6,061 nt of DNA from Bacteroidales bacterium UBA1458 (GTDB taxonomy: Bacteria > Bacteroidota > Bacteroidia > Bacteroidales > VadinHA17), in the NCBI GenBank assembly GCA_002325785.1, contig DCSU01000063.1, positions 5,050-11,110 of the forward strand, read 5' to 3'. Under the pieces are notes generated by a model. That model worked only from the letters and a program-made list of their open reading frames with translations, made no database searches and had not been told where the DNA came from. Positions 1 to 6,061 of the stretch are shown one piece after another (within the stretch, counting starts at the first letter, position 1; every line of letters starts with the position of its first letter). Made by a program: the position numbers and the translations under genes.

Positions 1-1
1 A

Positions 2-1159
2 TTTGAATCTATTGAACCGGGTTTCCGCGACCGTATGGAGAGGTTTCTTGCATCCTCCGGCAGGTTGTTTAATGATATAGAAAAGGGGGTATTGTCAAAG
101 AACTTTACCTCACTGCCTGATTTCATCTTCCAGATGACAAAGCTTCCGGTAAGACATGTACCAAAAATATTACGTTCGGTATGGGGAGAGATGAGCCGCT
201 ACTTCAACTCCTACGAGGTCAGGGTGATATTCTCCCTCGTCTCATTCTTCCTCGGAGCCACGCCGTTCGATACTCCTGCAGTCTATACCCTGCTCAGCTA
301 TACGGAGATGGTCCATGACGGCTATCATAATGTGGAGGGCGGCATGTACCGTATTGTCGAGGGCCTCGTCCGCGAGGCTGAGAAGGCCGGGATACAGATA
401 CATTATAATGTCACTGTCGCGGGCTTCGAAGCCGATGGAAAACGAAACCGTGCATTCATTGACACAACCGGAAAGAGGTGGGAGGGTGACATATTTGTTG
501 TGAATGCAGATGCTGCCATGTTCCGTGGACGCGTATTTCACCGTCCGGCATTCAGTGACAGCAAGCTTGACCGTATGCAGTGGACCCTGGCGCCATTCAC
601 AATGTATCTCGGGGTGAAGGGCAAAATGGAGAATATCCATCATCATAATTACTTCCTCGGTGACAGGGATTACGAGAGTTACTCGAAAGGGATTTTTCGC
701 AACAGGGTATCCCTGGATAAACCCTATTATTATGTTAATGCCAACGCTATCTTTAATCCGCAGAGTGCCCCCGATGGCTGTGAGAATATATTCATCCTGG
801 TGCCTGTGCCTGACCTCAGGTTTAAACCAGACTGGAGTGACAGGGACCGAATTGCCGATGGGGTTATACGTGACCTCTCCGAGCGTACCGGACACAATGT
901 GGAGGCTAACCTGATGACAAGAGTGGTGCTTGACCCCGTTGACTGGCAAAACATGTTCGGACTGTACCGCGGTAGCGGGTTGGGACTGGGGCACAAGATG
1001 ACCCAGGTGGGAGGATTCCGTCCGTCAAATAAGGATGAGGTATTCTCAAATGTTTGGTATACAGGCGCTTCAACAGTACCCGGCACCGGGTTGCCCATGG
1101 TTATCATAAGCTCAAAACTAACAGTTCAGAGAATTGACAATGAAGTTGACTCTATATGA
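2..1159 (+). CDS. crtI: CrtI-type phytoene desaturase (5' end outside window)
   Basis: This is the C-terminal 385 residues of an FAD-dependent carotenoid desaturase, which converts phytoene stepwise to lycopene at the membrane. The frame is open to the left edge: 11 codons precede the first ATG at 35, so that ATG is not the real start. The N-terminal dinucleotide-binding GxGxxG motif and roughly 100 residues are missing, judged from the usual length of about 490. Visible family features are a GGMYRIVEGLVREAEKAG segment (about 343-396), a following beta strand ending in VVNADA, an APDGCENIFILVPVPDL block (about 767-820), and the C-terminal signature YTGASTVPGTGLPMVIIS (1055-1108), matching the CrtI consensus for the FAD-binding C-terminus. 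It overlaps crtB by 20 bp and leads the visible operon. Because the next-but-one gene is a paralogue, the exact desaturation step is inferred; the pairing with crtB favours phytoene desaturase. Confidence 0.9.
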   Translation, partial: FESIEPGFRDRMERFLASSGRLFNDIEKGVLSKNFTSLPDFIFQMTKLPVRHVPKILRSVWGEMSRYFNSYEVRVIFSLVSFFLGATPFDTPAVYTLLSYTEMVHDGYHNVEGGMYRIVEGLVREAEKAGIQIHYNVTVAGFEADGKRNRAFIDTTGKRWEGDIFVVNADAAMFRGRVFHRPAFSDSKLDRMQWTLAPFTMYLGVKGKMENIHHHNYFLGDRDYESYSKGIFRNRVSLDKPYYYVNANAIFNPQSAPDGCENIFILVPVPDLRFKPDWSDRDRIADGVIRDLSERTGHNVEANLMTRVVLDPVDWQNMFGLYRGSGLGLGHKMTQVGGFRPSNKDEVFSNVWYTGASTVPGTGLPMVIISSKLTVQRIDNEVDSI

Positions 1160-1979
1160 TGAAATCTCCCTGAAGTGCAGCCGTGAGGTTACTTGCGGCT
1201 ACAGTACATCATTCTCCCTGGGAATAAAGATGCTGGCTCCACGGCACCGCCATGCAGTATATGCCATCTACGGGTTTGTACGCCTGGCGGATGAGATAGT
1301 GGATACCTTCTTCGATCAGCGTCAGAGGGAGATGTTTGACAGGTTCCGGCGTGACACTGCGGAAGCTGTCACAGACCGCATAAGCACGAACCCTGTGCTG
1401 AACAGTTTTCAGTGGGCGGTGAATAAGTACAAGATAGACAATGAGTTCATCGATGCTTTCCTGTGGAGCATGGAGATGGACCTAGATAAGAAGAATCATG
1501 ATCAGGAGAGCTACAAGGAGTACATTTACGGATCTGCCGAGGCAGTGGGCCTGATGTGTCTACGGGTTTTCTGCTATGATGACCCTGAGCGGTTCAACCG
1601 TCTGAAGGAGCCGGCAAGGAAGCTCGGCTCGGCATTCCAGAAGGTCAATTTTCTGAGGGATATAGGGAGCGATTATGTTGTCCGCGGCAGGATATACTTC
1701 CCGGGAGTCGATTTCAATAAATTCACCGTGGAAGATAAGAAAATGATAGAGAATGATATAGCCGCTGAGTTCCGTGATGCCCTGACAGGCATCAGGAAGC
1801 TTGACCGCGGCAGTCGGCGGGGAGTCTACCTGGCTTACTCATATTATCTTGCACTCTTCAGCAAGATCAGGAAGACACCGCCGGAACAGGTTACCGGCAG
1901 GCGATTCAGGATATCCGACGGAAGGAAGCTTCTGCTGCTGTTAAAAGCAGTGATTTTTGACATCACAGGTCTGATCTGA
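1140..1979 (+). CDS. crtB: Phytoene synthase
   Basis: This is a 279-residue trans-isoprenyl diphosphate synthase of the squalene/phytoene synthase family. It is expected to join two geranylgeranyl diphosphates head to head into phytoene, the first committed carotenoid step. Both metal-binding aspartate motifs are intact: DEIVD at residues 51-55 after the YAIYGFVRLA helix, and DIGSD at 174-178 inside FLRDIGSDYVVRGRIYFP, the second family signature. The STSF motif at 22-25 and YGSAEAVGLM at 130-139 also fit. Length is close to normal for bacterial CrtB. I chose the ATG at 1140; an in-frame TTG two codons earlier (1134) would also work, but neither has a strong ribosome-binding site. The start lies inside the end of crtI, which suggests translational coupling. 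The family also includes squalene and dehydrosqualene synthases, but the flanking desaturases make phytoene the likely product. Confidence 0.93.
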   Translation: MKLTLYDEISLKCSREVTCGYSTSFSLGIKMLAPRHRHAVYAIYGFVRLADEIVDTFFDQRQREMFDRFRRDTAEAVTDRISTNPVLNSFQWAVNKYKIDNEFIDAFLWSMEMDLDKKNHDQESYKEYIYGSAEAVGLMCLRVFCYDDPERFNRLKEPARKLGSAFQKVNFLRDIGSDYVVRGRIYFPGVDFNKFTVEDKKMIENDIAAEFRDALTGIRKLDRGSRRGVYLAYSYYLALFSKIRKTPPEQVTGRRFRISDGRKLLLLLKAVIFDITGLI

Positions 1980-1988
1980 AAGAAAATT

Positions 1989-3461
1989 ATGAAGGGAAAG
2001 GCAGTAATTATAGGGGCAGGGATTGGCGGTCTGGCAACGGCTGTCAGGCTGGCGGTCAAAGGCTACGACACCCACCTTTACGACATGAATCCTGAGCCCG
2101 GAGGCAAGATAGGAGAGCTGTTGTTGAACGGCTGCCGTTTTGATACGGGCCCGTCGCTCTTCACTCTTCCCTCACTGGTTGATGAGCTTTTTAGCCTTGC
2201 CGGAGAGAATCCGCGTGACCACTTCAGTTATATCACCCTGCAATCGTCGTGCAGGTACTTCTACGACGACGGCAGCCTGCTTAATGCCTGGACGGACAGG
2301 GAGCGTTTTGCAGCAGAAGCAGAGAGTGTCACAGGGGAACCGCGTGAGAATGTGATCGCCTTCCTCGATGAGTGCGCTGAATTGTATGATCTTGCTGCAA
2401 ATATTTTCATTTTTTCACCCTTTTACCAGCTTGACAACTTCCGGAAGCCCGAGTCGCTGAATGTAGCCCGCAATTTCCGGAAGCTGAATGCCTTCTCCAC
2501 CATGCATGAGGTGATAAAGAGGCATTTTAACGGCAACAGACTGATACAGCTTTTCGACCGGTACGCAACATACAACGGGTCAAGCCCTTACCGTGCTCCT
2601 GGTACACTTAATGTGATAGCTCACCTTGAGCACAACCTTGGGGCCTATTTCCCGGAGAAGGGAATGCATGACATAGTGTCGGCAGTCTCCGGACTCGCCA
2701 GGCGGTGCGGGGTTACCGTCCATTACGGTGAGCCGGTGCTGTCAGTTCTGAAGGAGAATGGAAGGGTTACGGGGATTGAAACAACGAACGGCATAATACC
2801 GGCAAAAGTTGTTGTATCTGATGTGGATGTAATTCCTTTCTACAGGAACCTGATGAAGGAGGAGAGGCAGGCACGCAGGCAGGAGCGTCAGGAGAGAAGC
2901 TCCTCGGCGCTCATCTTCTACTGGGTCATGAACAGGAGGTTTGAAGAGCTCGATCTGCATAATATATTCTTCTCATCAGACTATCCCGGGGAGTTCAAAG
3001 CCCTTGGTAAGGGGGAGGTGAGCCATGACCCCACTGTCTATCTCTTTGCATCATCAAGGGTTGTTGAATCCGATGCTCCGGCAGGTAAGGACAACTGGTT
3101 TGTCATGATCAATGTCCCGTATGACAGCGGGCAGGACTGGGCAAAGGTAGTCAGCCAGGCACGTGCGGATATTATTGCAAAGGTCAGCAGGAGGCTGTGC
3201 TTACAGGTAGCAGAGTCCATTGAGGCGGAGAGAGTGCTTGATCCGCCGCTGATAGGGAAGCTTACGGCGTCACATCGCGGGGCCCTGTATGGCAGCAGCT
3301 CCAACAGCCGTTTTTCCGCATTCAGGCGCCATCCCAATGTGAAGAGCAGATATCAGAACCTGTGGTTTGTAGGAGGGTCAGTTCATCCGGGAGGTGGCAT
3401 CCCGCTTTGTCTCGCGTCAGCAAAGATTGCATGTGACATGATACCCCCTGCAGATCGATGA
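1989..3461 (+). CDS. crtD: CrtI-family desaturase, probably 1-hydroxycarotenoid 3,4-desaturase (CrtD)
   Basis: This is a complete 490-residue FAD-dependent carotenoid desaturase. Residues 5-34 form the N-terminal Rossmann unit with VIIGAGIGGLATAVRLA; PGGKIG (38-42) and FDTGPSLFTLP (51-61) complete the family's FAD-binding signature. The middle carries LFDRYATYNGSSPYRAPGTL (188-207), and the C-terminal signature is WFVGGSVHPGGGIPLCLASA (459-478). It is a paralogue of the desaturase at the left edge, so the two probably act at different steps. The RYATYNGSSPYRAP block and the adjacent cruF favour CrtD, which introduces the 3,4 double bond after C-1 hydration; I infer this from family memory and context and cannot exclude a second lycopene-forming or phytoene-desaturating enzyme. 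Residues 289-303 form an Arg/Gln/Glu-rich stretch. The gene starts 9 bp after crtB and its stop overlaps the cruF start by 4 bp (ATGA), so it sits mid-operon. Confidence 0.85.
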   Translation: MKGKAVIIGAGIGGLATAVRLAVKGYDTHLYDMNPEPGGKIGELLLNGCRFDTGPSLFTLPSLVDELFSLAGENPRDHFSYITLQSSCRYFYDDGSLLNAWTDRERFAAEAESVTGEPRENVIAFLDECAELYDLAANIFIFSPFYQLDNFRKPESLNVARNFRKLNAFSTMHEVIKRHFNGNRLIQLFDRYATYNGSSPYRAPGTLNVIAHLEHNLGAYFPEKGMHDIVSAVSGLARRCGVTVHYGEPVLSVLKENGRVTGIETTNGIIPAKVVVSDVDVIPFYRNLMKEERQARRQERQERSSSALIFYWVMNRRFEELDLHNIFFSSDYPGEFKALGKGEVSHDPTVYLFASSRVVESDAPAGKDNWFVMINVPYDSGQDWAKVVSQARADIIAKVSRRLCLQVAESIEAERVLDPPLIGKLTASHRGALYGSSSNSRFSAFRRHPNVKSRYQNLWFVGGSVHPGGGIPLCLASAKIACDMIPPADR

Positions 3462-4144
3462 CAGGAGGAAGACGCATCCTTAATTCAACTGAGATCCTTA
3501 TCTGGGTCTACGGTGTGGGTCTGGCCGGGATGCTCATTCCCTTCACACGCGACCTGTTTATCATCATCACACCCCTTAACCTGCTGTTTGCAGCTGCCTA
3601 TCTCTTCTATGGTCAGATGCCTTCCCGGAGGGTCATGATAATGGGTCTTGTGATTGCCGTTGCATCATTCCTAATTGAAGCAGCCGGGGTAAACACAGGA
3701 AAGATATTCGGACATTACACCTACGGAAAGGCTCTGGGACCGGCCCTGTTGAACACCCCGCTGATAATCGGGCTCAACTGGTTCCTGTTGATTTACTGTA
3801 CCAATGTTATCAGCAGGCAGCTATGGGAGTTATTGCCGGTGCGGGTAACCGGAAAGGGAGCGACTGTGTACAGGTCTCTTTTTGTAATATTTACCGGGTC
3901 GCTCCTGATGGTGATCTATGACCTGTTCCTTGAGCCTGCGGCCATGAGGCTTGACATGTGGTCATGGGAGGGGGACACAGTACCCGTGCGCAACTACCTG
4001 GCATGGTTTGTCTTCTCTGCCATTTTTCATTCGGTGGTGAGGATGTGGGGTGAGGAATCAATTAACCGGAAAGCCTTTCCGTTGTTTGCGGTGCAGCTGG
4101 CTTTCTTTGCTGTTATAGATCTGTTCTATTGGCTGGCATCGTGA
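3458..4144 (+). CDS. cruF: Carotenoid 1,2-hydratase, CruF family membrane protein
   Basis: This 228-residue, very hydrophobic protein has about seven predicted membrane segments (roughly residues 11-29, 32-51, 58-75, 96-117, 138-157, 175-196 and 205-226). It matches the bacterial carotenoid biosynthesis membrane-protein family that includes CruF, which adds water across the C-1,2 double bond of a psi end group to give a tertiary 1-hydroxy carotenoid. Diagnostic blocks are IEAAGVNTGKIFGHYTYG at 73-90, the following LGPALLNTPLIIGLNWF at 93-109, and DLFLEPAAMRLDMWSW at 155-170 with acidic residues D155 and E159. The start overlaps the stop of the preceding desaturase as ATGA, a classic coupling arrangement, so hydration and 3,4-desaturation are probably produced together. 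It is the last gene of the operon because the next coding remnant is on the opposite strand and overlaps its final 19 bp. Family assignment is firm; the exact substrate (lycopene or gamma-carotene) is not determined. Confidence 0.88.
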   Translation: MTGGRRILNSTEILIWVYGVGLAGMLIPFTRDLFIIITPLNLLFAAAYLFYGQMPSRRVMIMGLVIAVASFLIEAAGVNTGKIFGHYTYGKALGPALLNTPLIIGLNWFLLIYCTNVISRQLWELLPVRVTGKGATVYRSLFVIFTGSLLMVIYDLFLEPAAMRLDMWSWEGDTVPVRNYLAWFVFSAIFHSVVRMWGEESINRKAFPLFAVQLAFFAVIDLFYWLAS

Positions 4145-4359
4145 ACTGATGTCTCAACAAGTATTCTTTCAAAATGGTTTTCCAGGTGTCTGCGCATTCC
4201 CTCACGGAATTCGTCGGGCGTACCCTTCTTGAGCAATGACACCAGCTCCGTCTCTTTAGGTATTGAGCCGCCGGGTTTCAGTTCCTTATAGATAAATACC
4301 TCGATGAGGCGCATCTCAACCTTATCAACGAGGCTGCTGGTATCTATTGTATTCAGCTC
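4126..4359 (-). pseudogene. GntR/FadR-family regulator remnant with internal deletion
   Basis: Reading the minus strand from about 4359, the frame gives NTIDSSLVDKVEMRLIEVF and then LKPGGSIPKETEL, which look like the first ~40 residues of a GntR winged-helix domain (the usual pattern is LKPGxxLPxExEL followed by the recognition helix). At about 4240-4250 the frame passes directly into VSLLKKGTPDEFREGMRRHL and ENHFERIL, which look like the last helix of the FadR-type FCD effector domain. The recognition helix, wing and nearly all of the FCD domain are missing; such proteins usually have about 220-250 residues, against about 78 here. No ATG, GTG or TTG lies in frame upstream of the NTIDSSL segment (next upstream stop at 4387-4389), so the original start also seems lost; the first ATG is internal, at 4312-4314. 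The frame is otherwise intact to the TAG at 4126-4128, suggesting a fairly recent deletion. A small functional protein is possible but less likely, as neither DNA nor ligand binding should survive. Confidence 0.7.
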
Positions 4360-4386
4360 TAACCTTAAGTCCCGATTGTCTATTAA

Positions 4387-4557
4387 TTATGATGTCCAAA
4401 ATAATCTTATACAAAAAAAAAGAAAGAAAACCGCAAAAAGTCTGCACTAAATATACTAAATTCACTAATGCATAGAGACATATGCAACATAAGACCCCGA
4501 TCATGAAGGATCAGGACTTGCATTGAGCGATAAATTGATAAGTAATATAACAGGCAA
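4387..4557. other. Non-coding gap with A-rich tract and upstream region of the exported protein gene
   Basis: This stretch lies between the start of the regulator remnant (minus strand) and the next plus-strand gene, so it should carry the promoter for the latter and once that of the regulator. It is visibly more AT-rich than the flanking genes. It contains an A-rich tract at about 4411-4440, three ACTAA units at 4446, 4455 and 4464, and GATC-flanked sequence near 4500-4512. A TAATAT-like box at 4543-4548 with TTG at 4518-4520 is the only promoter-like pairing I see, but it would put the transcription start almost at the ATG. I find no clear match to the Bacteroidota -33/-7 pattern (TTG and TAnnTTTG). 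No RNA gene was recognised. Confidence 0.4.
4446..4468. repeat. Three ACTAA units with exact 9-bp period
   Basis: ACTAA occurs at 4446-4450, 4455-4459 and 4464-4468, each start 9 bp after the last; the first two are extended to ACTAAAT/ACTAAAT-like sequence. The array lies about 90-110 bp upstream of the ATG at 4558. It could be a small iterated operator or chance in AT-rich DNA; nothing else in the window repeats it. Confidence 0.35.
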
Positions 4558-5973
4558 ATGAAAAAGAGTATTATCCTTACGCTGGTCTGTGTGTTTGTGA
4601 CACTAATATTGCATGCACAAACGCCGGAACCGCTGACAAATAATTCAGTCATCAACATGACTAAGGCAAACCTGTCTGACGCGGTGATCATTGACTTGAT
4701 CCGGAACTCGGAACTGAACTTCGACCTTAGTGATGAGGGCCTTAAAATCATGGCCGGGGAGGGAGTGTCATCTGCGGTTCTGGATGTTATGAAGGAGGCT
4801 ACAGCATATTCGGCGGCGGGATCTGTCACTTATAAGCCGGCGGCGGCTGAGGCACCGGCTACTGCGGAGGAGGTAACGGAAGAGGTAGCGGAAGAGTTTG
4901 CGTCAGAGATACCAGAGGTGGCGGAGATAGCCCATGAGATTGCGGAAGTGGTACCGGAGAAGATACCGGAGGAGGTAGCGGAAGAGATAACAGAGGAGGT
5001 AGTCGAGGAGCCAGAAGAGGAGGTAGAGGAGGAAGTTACTCCTTCAGCTGGAGTTCAGGCAGAGGAACCAGTTGACCTGGCGGAATCCGTTGTTCCTGCG
5101 TCTGAGAGCATGAGCGTCACTCTGGAAGTGCTTAATTATGTGGCCCCGCTTGCGGAACTGATCAGGTTCAATGAGACGGAGTTTAAGACACTTGAGGTCA
5201 ATATCTCTGAATGGGATAAGCAGGTGAGGACACTTCTTGCTGACATCAATAAGGTAAAGGACCAGATGTCCATGGTTGAGAATGAATTAAGAGACAAGAA
5301 AAATGCTGATACAAGAACATTTACTGCAGATATCATGGCCCTGAAGAAAAAGCTCGATATATACCGGAAAAACTACCAGCAGTCGAAGGAAATCATGGCA
5401 GACGGGGGCCAGAAGATCTTAAAGAAAATTGAGGCTGAGATGACCGCCAGGGTTCGTAATCTCAGCAAGGCTTACTCCACCGCCGGGCAGATGATTGGGT
5501 CTTCTGATACAGATCCTTCAGCAGGAGAAAGGTCAGTGGAATTCTACTACGATAAAAAAGAGATCAGCCAGGCTACAACCCCTTATATGTCATATGCAAC
5601 CGATATGCTTTTCTGGTATCGTAATGAGATGACAGAGATAGCAAATACCATAAATGAATGGAATCCTCGTGTTTTTAGGATTTTAAAGGAGGATGAAAAT
5701 CTCAGGAACCAGCTTGACTCCATGGAACGTAAGATCGAAGAGCTGAAATTAAATTCGAAACTGAATAAGGATGAGATATCTTCGCTGAAGAAGCAAGTCT
5801 CGACGATTGAAAAAGGGAGAAAGCGTCTTGCGGGTCAGATGAAGGATGATGCCAGGGAGCTGGCATCGCAGCTTAAACAGGTCAGTCAGAGGAATCAGGA
5901 CTCAGTAAAGGAGCGGTTCGCTGATATAATTGAGAATACTACCTACTCCTTCGTAGAAAAATCTGGTTTCTGA
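4558..5973 (+). CDS. Exported coiled-coil protein with Glu-rich repeat linker, unknown function
   Basis: I do not recognise a named gene. The 471-residue product starts with a Sec signal peptide (MKKSIILTLVCVFVTLILHA, likely cut before Q21) without a lipobox cysteine at the cleavage site, so the protein should be periplasmic or outer-membrane associated. Residues 26-82 form a small helical domain with the pattern NNSVINMTKANLSDAVIIDL, then FDLSDEGLKIMAGEGVSSAV; similar N-terminal modules occur in Bacteroidota secreted proteins (family memory). Residues 94-172 are a Glu/Val/Ala/Pro-rich low-complexity linker with iterated EEVAEE-type units. Residues 184-471 are mostly helical and charged, with likely coiled coils at about 205-300 and 372-450, separated by a segment with aromatic residues (FYYDKKE, MLFWYRNEM, EWNPRVF). 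No type IX secretion C-terminal domain or transmembrane helix is seen after the signal. The ATG at 4558 is fixed by the signal peptide; it has no Shine-Dalgarno. It appears to be a single-gene unit unrelated to the pigment operon. Confidence 0.85.
   Translation: MKKSIILTLVCVFVTLILHAQTPEPLTNNSVINMTKANLSDAVIIDLIRNSELNFDLSDEGLKIMAGEGVSSAVLDVMKEATAYSAAGSVTYKPAAAEAPATAEEVTEEVAEEFASEIPEVAEIAHEIAEVVPEKIPEEVAEEITEEVVEEPEEEVEEEVTPSAGVQAEEPVDLAESVVPASESMSVTLEVLNYVAPLAELIRFNETEFKTLEVNISEWDKQVRTLLADINKVKDQMSMVENELRDKKNADTRTFTADIMALKKKLDIYRKNYQQSKEIMADGGQKILKKIEAEMTARVRNLSKAYSTAGQMIGSSDTDPSAGERSVEFYYDKKEISQATTPYMSYATDMLFWYRNEMTEIANTINEWNPRVFRILKEDENLRNQLDSMERKIEELKLNSKLNKDEISSLKKQVSTIEKGRKRLAGQMKDDARELASQLKQVSQRNQDSVKERFADIIENTTYSFVEKSGF
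4849..5070 (+). repeat. Purine-rich internal repeat region coding for the Glu-rich linker
   Basis: The coding strand is dominated by G and A here, built from GAGGAGGTA and GCGGAAGAG-like units that translate to EEV, AEE and TEEV. The 15-mer GAGGTAGCGGAAGAG occurs exactly at 4882-4896 and again at 4972-4986, 90 bp (30 codons) apart and in the same frame. This fits growth by slippage or unequal recombination while keeping frame. The protein segment is strongly acidic and probably extended, acting as a spacer between the N-terminal domain and the coiled coils. Confidence 0.7.
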
Positions 5974-6060
5974 TTATGTGTCTGTTTGGTTCTTCCGGAC
6001 CAGGAAGTTGACTTCTGCATATTTGTCACGTAACTTTGATTGAACAAAAAAATAAGCAGA
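5974..6060 (-). CDS. Possible 3' end of a convergent gene (partial)
   Basis: On the minus strand a frame is open from the right edge to a TAA at 5974-5976, directly abutting the plus-strand stop at 5971-5973. It encodes 28 residues with a protein-like tail (VQSKLRDKYAEVNFLVRKNQ followed by TDT). A random frame of this length stays open reasonably often, and another minus-strand frame is open here too, so this is only a candidate. No family can be named from 28 residues, and the start lies beyond the window. Confidence 0.3.
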   Translation of the reverse strand, partial: SAYFFVQSKLRDKYAEVNFLVRKNQTDT

Positions 6061-6061
6061 T

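Noticed and set aside
35..37. ATG at 35 as the start of the first desaturase
   Set aside because: The frame is open to the window edge and the FAD-binding N-terminus is missing, so this is an internal methionine.
242..994. 250-codon minus-strand open frame inside crtI
   Set aside because: It lies wholly antisense to a strongly recognisable desaturase, its translation shows no family motif, and it is most simply a shadow of the coding frame.
1134..1139. TTG at 1134 as the crtB start
   Set aside because: An ATG lies two codons later, gives the usual N-terminus for the family, and no ribosome-binding site favours the TTG.
4411..4440. A-rich tract as an intrinsic terminator for a minus-strand transcript
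   Set aside because: It lies upstream of the minus-strand remnant, has no adjacent stable stem that I can see, and may simply be AT-rich promoter DNA.
4407..4829. 140-codon minus-strand frame spanning the intergenic gap and the start of the exported protein gene
   Set aside because: Its start half is antisense to the signal peptide and N-terminal domain, and its end is a run of Phe produced by the A-rich tract; no protein-like pattern is seen.
5988..6007. Hairpin after the exported protein gene (CTTCC/GGAAG, or the competing GGTTC/GGACC)
   Set aside because: Stems are only 5 bp, the two pairings exclude each other, and no T-run follows on the plus strand, so I do not call a terminator.

Overview
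The window looks like a chromosomal piece of a member of the Bacteroidota. This rests on the protein types (a Bacteroidota-style carotenoid gene set, a GntR/FadR remnant that resembles Bacteroidota regulators, and a secreted protein whose N-terminal domain I associate with this phylum) and on the near absence of strong Shine-Dalgarno sequences before the starts. It is an inference; no rRNA or other marker gene is present. Base composition appears roughly balanced.

Positions 2-4144 hold a tight plus-strand carotenoid operon of four genes: the 3' part of a CrtI-type phytoene desaturase (cut by the window edge), crtB phytoene synthase, a second CrtI-family desaturase that best fits CrtD (1-hydroxycarotenoid 3,4-desaturase), and cruF (carotenoid 1,2-hydratase, membrane protein). 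The junctions are a 20-bp overlap, a 9-bp gap and a 4-bp ATGA overlap, so co-transcription is very likely. Together they would condense GGPP to phytoene, desaturate it to lycopene, hydrate a psi end group to a tertiary 1-hydroxy group and add the 3,4 double bond. No cyclase, ketolase, hydroxylase or glycosyltransferase is visible, so the final pigment cannot be told from this window.

Positions 4126-4386 on the minus strand hold a degraded GntR/FadR-family regulator. The start of its DNA-binding domain is joined in frame to the last ~40 residues of its effector domain, and the middle of the gene is missing. It converges on cruF and overlaps its end by 19 bp. A non-coding stretch of about 170 bp follows, containing an A-rich tract and three ACTAA units with an exact 9-bp period.

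Positions 4558-5973 encode an exported protein of unknown function: signal peptide, a small helical N-terminal domain, a Glu/Val/Ala/Pro-rich linker with internal repeats, and a long coiled-coil C-terminal region. The last 88 bases may hold the 3' end of a convergent minus-strand gene. I see no mobile element, CRISPR array, tRNA or rRNA. The most unusual items are the internally deleted regulator and the repeat-bearing exported coiled-coil protein; nothing here amounts to a clearly new system.
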